Shown here: in pieces, positions 10,878-24,100 of the stretch | Numbering within the stretch: position 1 is the stretch's first letter | How the letters are laid out: the number at the start of each line of letters is the position of its first letter | NCBI RefSeq assembly: GCF_025118155.1 | Contig: NW_026251411.1 | Location: 1-64,000, forward strand | Direction of reading: 5' to 3' | Source of the DNA: Cokeromyces recurvatus | Lineage: Eukaryota > Mucoromycota > Mucoromycetes > Mucorales > Mucoraceae | DNA: 64,000 bases | The notes under the pieces: generated by a model | The model's database searches: none | The model's input: the letters and a program-made list of their open reading frames with translations, nothing else | Told to the model about the DNA's origin: nothing | Translations under genes and position numbers: made by a program

Positions 10878-13839
10878 TTATAATGGACGACTACCACCAC
10901 GGTAAGAACCTTGACGAGAGACAGGATGTGATGCAGTTCCACGGGAACTACTTGAACGCTTCATACTTTCTTTCTCTTCATTGGCTTTCTTGGCTTGTTC
11001 ATGAATTTCAGCAAGAGTAGTTGGAGCAGGTTGATTACCACGTTTAAGAGTCCATTTACTCTTACGAAGATCAAATACATCCTAATAACAATTGTAAGTA
11101 TATATATATAAATATATATCAAAGAAGAAGAAGAAAGAAGTAAAAAAAAAAGGGGGGGAGAGGGAAGGAGAGGGTAAGGGAATTATAAATAAACTTACCA
11201 AAATCTTGAATTTGATTCTTGAACTTAAAGTTGAAGACTTGTACATTTCTTTCATTCTTTCGAAATAGGTATCCAGCCATTCTTTGTTCTTTCTGCTACT
11301 ACTTTCAAATGTTTGACCGATAGTAGTCATCAATTTACACATTGTCTCTGTTTCATCATCTTCGGGTTGTTGAGGATCAGAACAGAGTCGCATCAAACAT
11401 TCAATCATAACACGGTCAGATAACATTTGACGTTTATAGAGCTCACCCACAAATTGAACAAGACCAAGACCTTGACGCTTAGCTTTAACAGCAGCATAGT
11501 ATTCATCAGTTAACATTTCACTTGCTGAATTTTCGTCCATCTTTGGTAAGTTACTCTTCCAACCCTTTTCAAACTCTTGTTGACAACGATTTAGGAGGTA
11601 TTTACGATAAAGAGAACCACTGGAAACAGGTTCGCCATTCTTATCAAGAATGTTGACGTCCTTAATTTCAGTATTTTGTGAAATAACATCATACATTTTT
11701 CTACAAAGTTGTGCCCACATACTAGCAAAGTTAGGTTCATCACAAGCTTTATCAAATACAAGTTGAATGACGTTTCGGAGGGATTGTCCATTATCTTCTT
11801 TTTCAGATTGTTTAGCATATTCCCAGATTTGATCAGAAATAGAATCAAATTTTTCAATAGTTAATTTGTTAAGAAGGGCCTTCACCTTACGAGCAATCAT
11901 TTCTTGAGGAATTAATTCAGCCTCAACTTCAGCAACAATAGCTTCAGATGTTGTTGAAGCAGCTCCCCCTGTTTTAATGACAGCAGGGACCCAGCGGTTT
12001 TCACTCTTGGCCAAAGGTACAACTTGTTCAGGAGGAATGGTAGGACCACCAGACTGTTCTTTAGGATTATGTCGGTTCTTACCACCACGGCTACTTCTAC
12101 TTCTACCACCCTGAGATCCTTGACGCTCCATACCAGGAGAATTAGGTCCACTACTACCTTGACGATGAGAGAAGGAGCGACCACTAGAGAATTTACCCAT
12201 TTCCCCACGACTATCACGTGAATTGTTTCTAGACATACTGTCTCCTGATCCACCAGGAGTACGAGGTCCACGACCGCGTTCGGATGTTTGACGACGAGAC
12301 ATACTACGTCTATTTTCATTACTACCTGCCTCTTCAGTTGCAGATGGGAGTTGTGATAAGTCTTCGTCTGTCTCGGTACAAAGTTTTTGGAACTGGATCA
12401 AGAAGGCACGCTCATAAACAATCCTACCGGAAACTGGATCTTTTCCTTTTGGTGCTATAATCTCAGAGGGATATTGAATAGCACTAAAATCTTCAATCAC
12501 AGGTAAAGGAGCACGTTTAACCTTGGGAGGGGTATTACTACTAGGCGAAGTTACAGGAGAATCGTGGAATACATGTGCAGGAATAGCTGAGATGTCAAGA
12601 CGACCAGGTGCAACACCTCTAGCAATTTTATCAGCAGTGATAGCAGCAATACGTTCTTCATCTTCAATAGTAGGCTCATCTTTAGATTTATCATCATTTT
12701 TAAATTCACTATCTTCGGTTTCAGGTTCAGGCTTGTCGTTCGTTTCTTCCATTGTTTTAGAATTTTCGCCTTCTTCAACTGTTTTCTCACTTTCCTTACT
12801 TTTATCTTCTTCTTTTTCGTTTTGCTCAACTTCTTCCTTTTCCTATATCACCATTACAAATTTAAGGTTAATACGCTATCCATTATACACATACAAAAAA
12901 AAAAAACTTCAACTCACTTGAGGGTTCACGATCTTAACAGCACGAGAAGGAGATACTGCTTTAATCTCTTTATTTTCATCAGTCTTTAAAGAAGAGCTTG
13001 AAAGATTAATAACCTCACTTGTGTCAGGATTGATAATAGGAATAGCTTTGTTGACAGAAGGTTGTGGGACAAATGTTGGGTAAGTATTACGTCCGTAGAA
13101 CTGCCCATACTACATAGGTATTAGTGATATTGACTTTTAAGTATTTTTTTTTCTTAAAAAAATACTTACATATTGGTTGCCTTGCCAGTTTCCGGTACCA
13201 TTAGGAGATGTAGGATTTTTATAACCAGCTGGCATTTCTTGAGAGGAGCTATTATTTGGTTCAGGAGACTATAATAATTTTAGCAGCTGATTTTTTCTTT
13301 TATCAATAAATTAAACTTACGGTTGATACATTATCCATAGAGGGCACAGATTCATTAACTTTAGATTGGGATTCTTTATTAGATTCTGTACCATCAGATT
13401 GGTTTGACACTTTAAAGACAAAAAAATTAATTTAGTTAAATATTTTTTTTTTGAAGAACTATAAAAACTTGTATATTTACCTGTTTCAATGGAAGATTCT
13501 TCAACCAAATTAGCAGAATCGTTACTTGTTAAAGGTTCAGGATTACTTCTAAAAATTTTTTTTTAAGAAATTATTCAAATTAGATCTATAAAAGATGCTG
13601 ATTGGCTTTGAAGTAACTACATACTCATTTGCTTGGGCATCTATAGATGAGACTATTTCGGAAGAAGATGCTTCTACAGTTGCATTCTTGGCTTCAGCAG
13701 GTTCAAGTTCACTGATAGGTCCATTGTCGTTGTTAGATGTTTGCGATTCCACGTTTTGAGAGCTTGTCTGAGCAGCTTGAGCGTAGTTAAAAACTGATTG
13801 AGAGTTATCTTTTTCGGTTGTATTGAGAGTTGTATTCAT
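10878..13839 (-). CDS. TIF4631: Translation initiation factor eIF4G
   Basis: This is the scaffold of the cap-binding complex eIF4F. About seven exons start with MNTTLNTTEK at 13839. A low-complexity Ser/Asn/Glu N-terminal region leads to VYERAFLIQFQKL, which contains the eIF4E-binding motif Y-x4-L-hydrophobic (YERAFLI). An RGG/Ser-Arg-rich linker follows (RRQTSERGRGPRTPGG, RSRSSRGGKNR). The MIF4G HEAT domain begins near LIPQEMIARKVKALLNKLT and includes NVIQLVFDKACDEPNFASMW and LCRKMYDVI, and it binds eIF4A. The last exon (from about 11082 down) encodes a basic tail ending RGGSRPL, with TAA at 10878-10880. The deduced protein is roughly 830 residues, short next to many fungal eIF4Gs; the shortening appears to be in the N-terminal region. 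No MA3 domain is seen, as is usual in fungi. Confidence 0.9.
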
Positions 13840-14891
13840 TAGTTATTGGCTTAAACTTGCATATAACCTAGTTGTACCGAGTTGGTAATAGATATATGGG
13901 TTTTTCTTTAGAAAAATGTAATAATTCTACGCGCACGAAAAAATGCTAATCTATATTTGATAAACAGTCACGCTAAACTGGGGCTTAGATTTTAATTAAT
14001 TAATTATCTAATGGTAGTCCTCTTCTTGTAAATGGATAATGTATGTACTATAGAAATGTTTAATACAATAATGTAGATAAATTACATGCTATTTATAATT
14101 AAATGATAAATTGAGTAATATATGAGCTATAATTGAATATATAAATTTGTACTATAATTCATAACAGCCTGCCTTTTTATCTTATTTGTTTTTCTTTTGA
14201 TAGTGCTAGCGCTTGACTTTTTTCAAAAAGGGTTTCCAAAGCCTTTTTTTTTTTTTTTAAAAAAAATAAGAGTCAATAAAAGTCAAAAATAATGAGTGGT
14301 CTTAACAAGACTTTATCAGTCATTACTTTCGATTTATTATCTTCTTTTTTTAATAAAAGTATGCCCATTAAAGAGAGCAAGTTTAACGCCTATTAAAAGT
14401 TCTCCTTTAAAAAAAAAAAGCAGTTTCACATGTCTACTATCCATTCCTATTTTAAACATCTAAAACCAGACTTTATTTCTTTTGAATTTATATCCTTTAA
14501 TATAAGGGTAAAGAAAGGAAGTAATAAAAAACTAAATGTATAGTTTATTAACATACGAATACAGTAAACTATTTGCATACTATGAATGACTATACTTTAG
14601 ACAAGCAATACTTGACAAGTTAAAACGAGTTTTTTGATGTATTCCATGTCATTTGATTGAACTTGAAGTGTAATATATTTATTTATATATTTACTTCGTA
14701 AGCTTGTACAATACTTTTGTCTTTCAATAGATGTACAAAGCTATTAAGAATTCTTTTCTTTTTGGTTTATTCAGCAAAGTTAAGCTAATTCATAGTCACT
14801 AAACTATTAGTAAATAATAAAAATAACTTATGTTTGATATATTTAGCTCAAACAAAAGCTTGAAATAGAAATGGACAGCTTCAGTGGTTAT
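13840..14891. other. Intergenic region between eIF4G and HEM4
   Basis: This AT-rich DNA includes the eIF4G promoter side and the HEM4 3' side. No open frame or RNA gene was recognised. A CTAGCGC/TTTTTCAAAAAGG-type short inverted repeat lies near 14205-14235. Confidence 0.5.
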
Positions 14892-15701
14892 TTATTGTTG
14901 TTGTTGTTGTTGATCATATGCGATTATAGCATTTACCAGGTGCTCAGCATTAGGCTTATCAGCAACTACATTAACATGAAAACTTAATTCATTTATTATG
15001 TAATCTGATGTTGTAGGACCTATGACAGCTATTTTAGGGTGATTCCGTACGGTAAAAAGCTTCTCCTTTATTTGTTGATCAATAGTTGAAAGAATAAATT
15101 TTAAACCAGAAGGACTAAAATAAACTGCCCAGTCTGCTCTCATATCCAATCCTTGCATCCTATGTGCCAAATTAGGATGTACACATGTTGAATAGCTTTG
15201 AATTTCTCTAAACGGTAATTTTGCTTGATTTAAGGCCTCAGGAATGATATCACGCCTTTTGTCTCCTGCTAAGAACAATAAGGCTGACTTTGATCTTTCT
15301 TCCAAAAGAAATTTAACTAATTCAGCCGCTCGAGGCGCAACTGTCCATGATCGGTGACTTTTAAAAAGAGATAATTGCTCTAAAGCATTAGCCGTTTGTG
15401 GTCCTACAATAAAGATGGGTAAATTATTCCATTCTTCAATTACTTGACTGCTAATATCGTCTTCAATCAATTCATATGCTTCTTGAATAGCTTCTACAGA
15501 TCTTTGTGAAGTTAAAATGAGCCCACCTAAATGCTCTTGGTGAGGTCCATTTAAAATGATGTTCTTTAAAATGTCAATATTTTCAAGTTTATGATCAAGA
15601 ACAGGAATAAATTGAGGTATATAATTATATTTTAAAAATAGTTCTTTATATTTATCTTGATCATCTTGTTTCTTGAATAATATAACTCGCTTTTGAGTCA
15701 T
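14892..15701 (-). CDS. HEM4: Uroporphyrinogen-III synthase
   Basis: This enzyme catalyses ring closure and D-ring inversion of hydroxymethylbilane to uroporphyrinogen III in cytosolic haem biosynthesis. The 269-residue single-exon product is typical in length. Visible family features are the N-terminal KRVILFKKQDD strand, GLILTSQRSVEAI, LPIFIVGPQTANALE, ALLFLAGDKRRDIIPEAL, REIQSYSTCVH, WAVYFSPSGLKFIL, and KIAVIGPTTSDYI followed by VVADKPNAEHLVNAI. This is the two-lobed HemD fold. ATG 15701 gives MTQKRVILF, the expected start. The last residues before the stop are a poly-Gln run from a CAA microsatellite. Sequence similarity in this family is low, but the ordered motifs make the call firm. Confidence 0.88.
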   Translation of the reverse strand: MTQKRVILFKKQDDQDKYKELFLKYNYIPQFIPVLDHKLENIDILKNIILNGPHQEHLGGLILTSQRSVEAIQEAYELIEDDISSQVIEEWNNLPIFIVGPQTANALEQLSLFKSHRSWTVAPRAAELVKFLLEERSKSALLFLAGDKRRDIIPEALNQAKLPFREIQSYSTCVHPNLAHRMQGLDMRADWAVYFSPSGLKFILSTIDQQIKEKLFTVRNHPKIAVIGPTTSDYIINELSFHVNVVADKPNAEHLVNAIIAYDQQQQQQ

Positions 15702-16087
15702 TGTTAATCCTATAAAGTTTACGTGTATATAAATATGTATATTAATATATAAAAAAAAAAGTACAAATATCTATTTTGGAATATAGCATACGAAGTTCAC
15801 TTCATTATTCGACGGTGTTTAAAATCTTGTAACGACTTTATATCCGTAAGAGGATAACAGTAGAACTTTGCCATTTAATATCATTAATCTTGTTAAAGCT
15901 TAACGTCAATTTTTTTTTTTGTATTAACTATCCTAGACATGTTCCTCTCCTACTTTAAATACATGTTTACGATCTAAGCAATGTATATGAATAAGTGTAT
16001 TTTCTTTATATAATATTTACTAAAAACGAGAGAACTAAATTCATCCTATAAAATAAAATTGATTATGTAATATATTTCAAACTTGTG

Positions 16088-16120
<33 letters not shown>

Positions 16121-17060
16121 CAGCTAAAATTATTTTGCTTACAACTGATTATTAGGAGATCCATGACAAATAATATTTCCCAAGCTAAAAGAAGACATTT
16201 AGTACATTAAACACAGATGAGTGGTAATTTAATTCCAGCCATTATTGTTCATCTTATCATTACCATTATACTTCAATTACATATCTCTTTTATTTATTTA
16301 TTTTTTGGCGCATGACAATAATAGGTGGTAATTGTGACACATAAATAAGAGTTAAAAGAAGTGTACACTGCAAAAAAAAAATATTGAAAATCTACTTGTG
16401 TCAGGTAATTGTTAATCCTTGTACACATAAGAGATATTGCTAATTGGACTTCTTTAGAGAATATTTCTATCTAACACGCCTTCCTACTGTTTATATTCTT
16501 TATAAATTTGATTTTTGTTCTAAAGCATTCAAAAGAGTATTTATATATTGATTGTCTATACTACATACACTTTAGTTCTTTTAGTTGAAAAGCGTGCTGA
16601 TAGAAGTCTAATGTAATTTACTGTCTACTCTCGTTATTTCAAACATGTTTATTCATAAACTAGTTTCTTTACACAGTTTTTTTTTTATCACTACAAGTAT
16701 CATAATTACGATTATATATAATAAATGATTGAAAATAATAAATGCTTTTTAGGATATACAAGCTATCTTTTGAAAAAAAAAACCATCTATTGGAAACTAT
16801 AAATCTGCAATTTTCATACACTCCTTCCCATTGGCGTTGTGACCATTATATTTTAAATAAAGAATATATCATTTCTTCCACTTAAAGTTTTTCTAAAAAA
16901 AAAACAATGATTATTTATTTCGTAATTTATTATCATGGTCTAGTAGAGTGTATACCGTCTACTATTCATCTACATTACCCGGGGCAGTTCGATATTAGAT
17001 AAAGAGAGGGGTAAAAAAGGAAAGAGGGAGGAGTCAAGAATGCTTGGGTTGGAACCAATT
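15702..17060. other. Gene-poor AT-rich region
   Basis: No credible coding frame was seen. It has a run of about 32 T followed by CAG at 16089-16123, which resembles an intron end, but no adjoining coding exon is visible. It likely contains the HEM4 promoter next to 15702. Confidence 0.5.
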
Positions 17061-17061
17061 C

Positions 17062-17069
17062 TATAAATA
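17062..17069 (+). promoter_or_regulatory. Possible TATA box
   Basis: TATAAATA lies 34 bases upstream of an ATG that opens a short spliced reading frame. It sits in a locally less AT-rich stretch. The call is weak and rests on motif and spacing only. Confidence 0.25.
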
Positions 17070-17102
17070 TTTACCGAAGAAACAGTTAAGAACGAGAAAA
17101 GT

Positions 17103-17343
17103 ATGATTGTGATGAAGATGAGCAAATTCACATGGGATTCGACAGGTAGAGATACAAGTTTTGGATTTCTGTAGCTTATTCGAGAAGAAATAAGAATGAA
17201 TTAATTACGTCGAGATTGACTTGACATTATTCATGATTATGCTAGATAGGAAAGTATTTGTGTATTTTTTTTTTTTTTCATTTTTAGTCAGGAATTCAGA
17301 AAGACGTTGCAGACATGATTGTGACTTTTTACCGGATAACTAG
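17103..17343 (+). CDS. Possible short spliced ORF or transcript upstream of the HMG gene
   Basis: ATG 17103 opens MIVMKMSKFTWDST and reaches a donor (GGTAGAG) at 17146. An acceptor (TTTTTAG) at 17286-17287 rejoins in frame and the reading continues VRNSERRCRHDCDFLPDN to TAG 17341. The product would be about 32 residues with no recognised domain. The block 16,960-17,400 is visibly richer in G and C than its surroundings, suggesting that it is transcribed. It may be a non-coding RNA or a leader exon of the HMG-box gene 1 kb downstream rather than a protein gene. Coding status is a guess. Confidence 0.2.
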
Positions 17344-18397
17344 CCGAGCTGGTAACGAATACAACAGCTGTACTCAGATAGGATTAAGTAAGGGCTATAG
17401 TAGACATAATAAGAGTCATTTAATAGTTTAAATTTGTTAGAGCAATTCAAGTTTTTTTTTGCTAGTAAATAGGGTTAGAAAGCAAAGTTAAAAACTATTT
17501 GTACTCTAATAAAATGATTCAAAATGTGCAAAGTTAAAAATAATTATATGTAAAAAAAAAAAAAGATCAAAGGACTTGAATCAAAATAAGCAAGATACGA
17601 CAATTTAATTCAATAATGAGTTTAGATATATTTGCCACTTATTTTGATAGTAAAATAGATGTGTATATTTGACATTCTATTCTATTAAATCAATTGAATA
17701 AGAAACCTATTTTTAGATTCTCCCCTATTTTATAAATCTACCAAAATAAAGTAATAATCAATTTATCACGTTCATGCACTAGAACTGGGAATAAAAGGGG
17801 AGAAGTAAAGAATAACCAAAAAACAAAAGAAAGAAGAAGATCTAATTTCTTTATAATGAAGCATATTCAAAGCATAAAGAATAATAAAATGTTTATATTA
17901 AAAACATACATATACAGTCTAAACGTTGATCTATATAACAAACAGGTTTTTTGGGTATTATAAACTCTAAATTATATAAAGGAAGGAGAAGAGAAATAGA
18001 AATAGTTCTTATTATGAATCAGGTACAATGAAACTAGGCTATTTTGTATAGTAAAACGCGAATAAATAATAACATCTGTTTGTTTGCCATTGTACAAAAG
18101 GAATTATATTATTTAAAGTCAATTTAAGCCCAGTCCAAAAGAAAGAAGAGGAAGATATGTTGTGGAGTTATTAATACAATAAGAAAAGAATAAGTTTAGT
18201 GAGATCTAAACAAAATTTTTTTTTTCTCTCTTCCTTTTTTATTTTATTTTATTTTATTTTATTTTATTTTATTCCATATAAATATATACACATTTATATT
18301 CCTATAAATTATATCCTTTTCTCTCTCTCTCTCTTTCTCTCTTCTTCTTCTTCCTTTTCTTCTTCTTCCTTTTCTTCTTTTACTTACTTTAATTCAA
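17344..18397. other. Upstream region of the HMG-box gene
   Basis: No open frame was seen. A TTTTA pentamer array lies at about 18238-18273 and a CT-rich tract at about 18318-18380, directly upstream of the HMG-box start. The CT tract is likely leader or core promoter, as CT blocks often flank fungal starts. Confidence 0.5.
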
Positions 18398-18635
18398 ATG
18401 ACATTTATTCCTACTAAAACAAAAATAATGTCGATAGAAACTACTTCGTCTCCTTTTATTCATCGATTTTATACTAATAAAAAAGAAGAAAGTTTGACAG
18501 ACGATAAAAAATTTTCTATTTCTTCTACTCCTCCTTATTCTTCTTCTTTAGTAGTTGATTTAGCACCTATTTTAAATATCTGTGATTTAACTGGTACGTA
18601 AGAATTTTATTTTATATTTTATTTTATTTGTTTTT

Positions 18636-18670
<35 letters not shown>

Positions 18671-19767
18671 CTTAGACAACAGACCTCTTTCACCTGATTC
18701 ACCTGAAATAAAAACATTACTTATTCCCTCAGACAAACATAGTGATAAACTATCTTGTCCACCACCTTTCTTGGAACCTACTCCATTTATGGAACCTCTT
18801 AATCAAAAAGTTTATTTTCCTTTGGATTTATTTAAAGTCACAAAATTACCGTCATCTATCAATAATAGAATAATAAAAAGTCCTATATCTACTCATCAAC
18901 GTTCACGTCAAAACCCTTTTAAAAATAATAAAATACCTTTCACTTATACCAATGATACATCAAAATCATCTATCATACCTATGTCACCTATCATGGCTGC
19001 TGCTTCTGCTTCTGCTGCAGCCGCTGCTGACTATAGACACCCTGGTTCTCAAGTAGCTAAAGCTCTTTTACAGTCTATTCGTGGTAGTACCAGTCATCAT
19101 AAGAGATTATTAGATATCAATCTACAAAATAATCTTTTATTGGTAGACATGGATAAAGAGGATAGACAAGAATCAAATATGCCAAATAAAAAGAAAAAAA
19201 AACTATCTTCTTCTTCTTCTGCTTCTCCTTCTGATAATAATGTCGATCAGAGTATGTTTTTAACAAAGAATGCACATATTAAAAGACCTCGTAACGCATG
19301 GATTCATGTAATATATAAATATACAGATATACCTTTCTTTTATTCTATTTACGTGAATACTTAAATATTCATTTTTCTATTTATACATAGTTTCGTTGTC
19401 ATTATGGTCAAGCATTAAAATCTCAAGATCCAACACTTCGTGCTGAAGAAATTTCAAAGTAAGAAGAATTGAAGATTATTTATAATGAATTTTTATTTAT
19501 TTATTTATTTATTTTAGACGAGCTTCTCGTAGATGGGGTAAACTTTCTGAAAATGAAAAGAAACCCTGGCATGGACTGGCTGAACAAGAAAAATTAGCTC
19601 ATCGAGTTGCATTTCCTGAATATCGTTATTGTCCTCGTCGAGCTACTAACACACCTTCTTCCTCGCCTCCTAATCATAGACAAACAAATGAAATTATTGA
19701 CACATCAATTAATGTATTTTCTCGTACACAGCAACAAAAAAGAGTAAAACATATCTCAAAGCAATAA
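18398..19767 (+). CDS. HMG-box (MATA_HMG/Ste11-like) transcription factor
   Basis: Four exons encode about 350 residues with a C-terminal HMG box: HIKRPRNAWIHFR, then YGQALKSQDPTLRAEEISKR, ASRRWGKLSENEKKPWHGLA, and EKLAHRVAFPEYRYCPRR. This is the sequence-specific MAT/Ste11-type box rather than the non-specific HMGB type. Two introns cut the box, one after WIH (from about 19309) and one within SK|RAS. The N-terminal part is disordered with an Ala-rich run (AAASASAAAAADYRHPGSQ) and a KKKKK cluster. A start at 18398 or 18428 is possible. Neighbours are not the triose-phosphate transporter and RNA helicase that flank the zygomycete sex locus, so I do not call it sexM or sexP. A role in mating or nutrient response is inferred from the family. 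Confidence 0.82.
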
Positions 19768-20835
19768 TGTTTTATTATATTTGCATAAGAAAAAAGTATA
19801 TAAATATCTGTTCACTCACTCAATCAATCAATCACTCAATCACTCACTCACTCTCATAAAAAAAATTCTTTTTTTTATCAAAGCATTTTAAAAAATCAAA
19901 TTACAAAAAATTGTTCAATTTCATATCATAGCATTTCCCCCCCTTTTTTTTCCTTCCCCACCCCCTTTTTTTTAAATTACAAATAACAAAAGAAAACAAT
20001 GAATTTCACTTTTGTTTGTCTGTGTCTTTGTTATTGAAGCACTAGTGTATATTTTTTAACAATAATAAAAAAGAATGGTCATGTGTGTAATAATATCATT
20101 TTTTTTAATTCTTTCTTTAATGTTCTTATTACTGCTCTTGTTTTTTTTCCTTTATTGACTAACAATAAAAAATAGGGATCTTACCTTTTTTTTTTTATAT
20201 ATACAAAAAGAAAGAATTATAATGTAAATTACAGCAGGGGCTGGGAAAGAAGAAGGAAAAAAAAAAGTAAATACAACAAAAATAAACTTTATTTGTTTAT
20301 TTATTATTTTTACTTCTTTTTCTGGGACCTTGCTAATTAAATGAGTACATAGAATTAAGTCAAATATAGATTGTAAGGTAAATTAATTTTTATTCAAAAA
20401 AAAAAATATTATTATACTACAAGTACAAATGTATGATGTTTATGATAGCCTTTTGTAACGTATTTATGTATTCTATGTACTGCATTAATTTTGTAATCTG
20501 GATCTTTTTTCCAAAAGAATTGACAAGACGTAGCACATTTGCTTTGAGTTTAATAACCGTTAGTTTTTGTTTTTTGTTTTGTGTAAAATCCTATTATGAT
20601 CATGCGCTTTTCCTTTGAATCTCATTTATAGTATTGAATACTATGGGTGTAAATGATGATACTACTTTACCATGGTAACCGTTATATTATCGAAGCATGA
20701 CAGCGATCTGTTCTTTTTTTTTTTTTTTTTTTTCAGGTACCAAAATAAATAATAACGCCGCTGCAAAACTACAAACAACAATTAAATTGTAGCACTTTTA
20801 TTTATCTTTTCCTGTGTAATAATTTTAATGAATAC

Positions 20836-20879
<44 letters not shown>

Positions 20880-21188
20880 TTGTCTTTCATTACAATTTTC
20901 TATTTTCCTCCTCCTTTTTTTTTGTATATGTTTGTATGCCTCGTTTATTGTAGTAACTTTAATTCAGATTTACACTCAAATGGATAGAATGATGATGATT
21001 GTTGTTTCCATTACATAAGTTTTATTTTATCCATGAAAAGTATATAAAACAAGATACAAATTTTCAAACAGTTTCAGAAATATTTATATGCACACCAAGA
21101 AAACAATGGGTAATACACATGTATGTATGTATGTATGTATGCATAATATATACATGATATATGTTATTGTGGTGGAGCTTAGATTTTA
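19768..21188. other. Intergenic region rich in homopolymers
   Basis: It separates the HMG-box gene from the Sec7 gene; both end towards it, so it holds two 3' ends. It has C- and T-runs (19937-19973) and T runs at 20715-20733 and 20841-20873. A 61-codon open frame at 20433-20618 has no support. Confidence 0.5.
20841..20873 (+). repeat. Poly-T tract
   Basis: A run of 33 T lies in intergenic DNA between the two convergent 3' ends. No adjoining exon is seen. Confidence 0.8.
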
Positions 21189-24100
21189 CTATTGAAGATT
21201 TAGACTAAGCTCTTGTTTGATTTCTTTAAAAAGATCTACAGAATTACTATGATATACTAATTTGGTCGATGATAACGAGTTAGTTGTCATTTCGAGTTTA
21301 CTATTAAGGTTATACCCTTGTTCTTCTTCTGAAGAAGCTGCAGCCGCAGCCGTAGCCGCAGCTGCAGTAGTAGTCAACATAAACTCCTTTTGCTTCTTTA
21401 TTGTCTTTTCCAATACATCACAATAATTTTGATATTTGATGATATCATGTAACAGGTATTTCGATTTAGCCTCCCAATTATGAATCACTTTACTATAATT
21501 ATTACATTTACTAGGAAACTATATCAAAATAAATTTAACCATTTTTTTTTCTCCCTCCCCTCTTTTTTTTTAAAAGAAAAAAAGAAAAACAAATCTTACT
21601 TTCACTAAAATTTTTGTCTTCAAGTCACGATGAACATTAATTTCAGTATTTAATTCTTCCAAGTGCCGTTGTAATGTATCATACTGTTCCTTTTCGTCTA
21701 GTTGACTTGATACCATACTTGCTGATGGAGATATCCAATCATGAATCATAATTGAATCAGGGTCACGACCACCACTAAAGTGATTTTGGTTATATCCTTG
21801 TTCTATGGCATCCAAGTCAATAATAACATCATCAAGACAAGCTCCCCAACCATATTCCATATTTCCTACACCACCATGCAATGGTTCTTTACTTTGTCGC
21901 GCTGCCCAATAATTACAAGTTGAGACCCATTCATAGGCTTGCTCAGTTGATGCAACTTGGAAAAGATAAACTCCTCCATTCGGTTGTTGGATAGCAAAGA
22001 CATAGGGTCGTTGACGATTATATCCAGGCGGTGGTAATGGATTTGAAAGTGTATGATTTAATGCGATTTTACCAATTAACTGGGAACAGGACTATTATTA
22101 TAATAATTAAAAAAAAAAAAAAGAATTGAATAAAGATCTTTTGGAGTTATTTGTTAAACTTACTGCCCATTTATTTGGCGTAGAGCCACCAAAGGATACA
22201 GAATTAGAAAACTTGGTTACTTTTGTATGATTGTTATTGGTTAACACATCACCAAATGACATAGAAGTTGTTAATTTTCTCGACTTAGTAGGTTCAGTAG
22301 GTTGTACTGCACTTGAATGACGAAATAGGCTTTTATCGCTCATCATTTGATTTGATGTATTCGATTGCAAGGTATACATGCATAATTCGCCTTGTCCTAC
22401 TTCTAAATAGCATTCACGCCATTCACGATGCCGTGCCTTTTGTGTCGCATTTTCTAATAAATGCTTTCTAATCACTACACCTTCTTTATAATAAGGTGGT
22501 CTACTTGAAAATAGAGAAGTAGCATGCATGTTCATGTATTGCATCATGGGCTGTGAGGGAGATGCACTACGTGAATTAAATGAAGCAATACTTGAACTAT
22601 ATGAGGAAGAAAATGATTCTCTTCTAAGTGATTTTGCCGATGTTGGCGTTATTGAGCGATGATAGCCGGAGCTTGCGCTTGATCTTGGAGGTGGTGGAAG
22701 TGAGGAAGGGATAGACTAAAATGGAATCATTATTCGCCTTTAAATAAAAATAAACGAATAAATAAATTTATTTACCTGATCACAATCATCTATTAAAAAT
22801 ACACTTTCTCTTCCGGATTTACGAATAATCGAGTTTACACTTCGTTTCAAACCAAGTACTCGACGACTACCCAGAATACTACTTCGTTTATTTAAACTCG
22901 ATTTTCTTGAAAGGGGCTGTAAAATTTGATAATGCTTTACAGATATATACATTTCCTTTTTCATAAAAAATAAAATTTAGCTCTATCTGTTGATTTTGAT
23001 CTTCAAGTCATCTATAATATACCTTTAAATAAAACTCTATTTCAGCTTCCCAATTTCGGTTTTCTACTATAACACTTTTATTAAGCATTTCATGTTCTTT
23101 TTGATCACGGATAGTTGACATCGTATTACGAATAAATTCAGATCGTGTCATCTTGGGATGATTTCCTTGAGCAACATGAAGGTCAGTATTGAGTAATAGT
23201 AAAGAATAAACAGTAGCATATACAATGTCTAAATAAATCCCATTAATATTGTTTCTAGTGCATCTGTATGCATATGTCTATCTATACCAGAGCTTCCAAA
23301 AATACATTGTGGATTACAATCCCAATATCGATAAGCAAATGCTTCCAAGATACGATCAATTTGCTGTGCTTCAGCTTTGAAATATAATTTGCTGCAAAGT
23401 TTTCTAAATGCACTATCTAATCTCATATCATCGAATTCAAAATTTTTCATATATTCCTCAAGTACAGCGTTATGAAATGGTTTCCTATTAATAAATAAAT
23501 TTAAAATGAACAATTCATATATTATAGTGAATGTTGCTATTTATTTACCCTTGTCCAAGAAATTCTGCCATCTTTTCTTTCTCGATACCCGTTTCATTTT
23601 CCTCCCATAAGGATGTAGCAGTTTTAGTTATCAATTCTTGATCTGTTTGTTCTTCATCATTTAGATTCTGCTTGTCAGTATGCATTTGAATTGAGTTTTG
23701 TAATTCCTTTGTTTTAGGATCATCAAATAAATGCAAAGTATCGTTCGATGGTTTCCATACATCATCAATTGTTTTTGAGAACTCTATTGATAAATCAAGC
23801 TTCTTATCTTGTGCTGCTACAGTCGTAAGTGATTGAATGACAGATGGCTTTTTCATCGCTATGGCTCCTAATAATCTTTCTTCTGTTTTTTCACGTAATT
23901 TTATTTTATCTGGCTCTGATAATTCTTTTTCTTCTTCTGCATTCGTGATAGGCTCATTCTTTTGTTGACCTTTTATTTCTCTTAAATCAATCATCGTAAT
24001 CGTACTTGCTCGTTTATCTTCTTCTTTACGCATACTCCATCGTTTACTATTGCCACTATGACGTTTCCAATTCAGCATTGACTGAGCTAATTCATCATCT

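Noticed and set aside
18398..19767. HMG-box gene as a zygomycete sex-locus gene (sexM/sexP)
   Set aside because: The flanking transporter and RNA helicase genes expected at that locus are absent from this window.
20433..20618. 61-codon plus-strand frame rich in Cys, Phe and Met
   Set aside because: No domain, no splice context, and it sits between two 3' ends.
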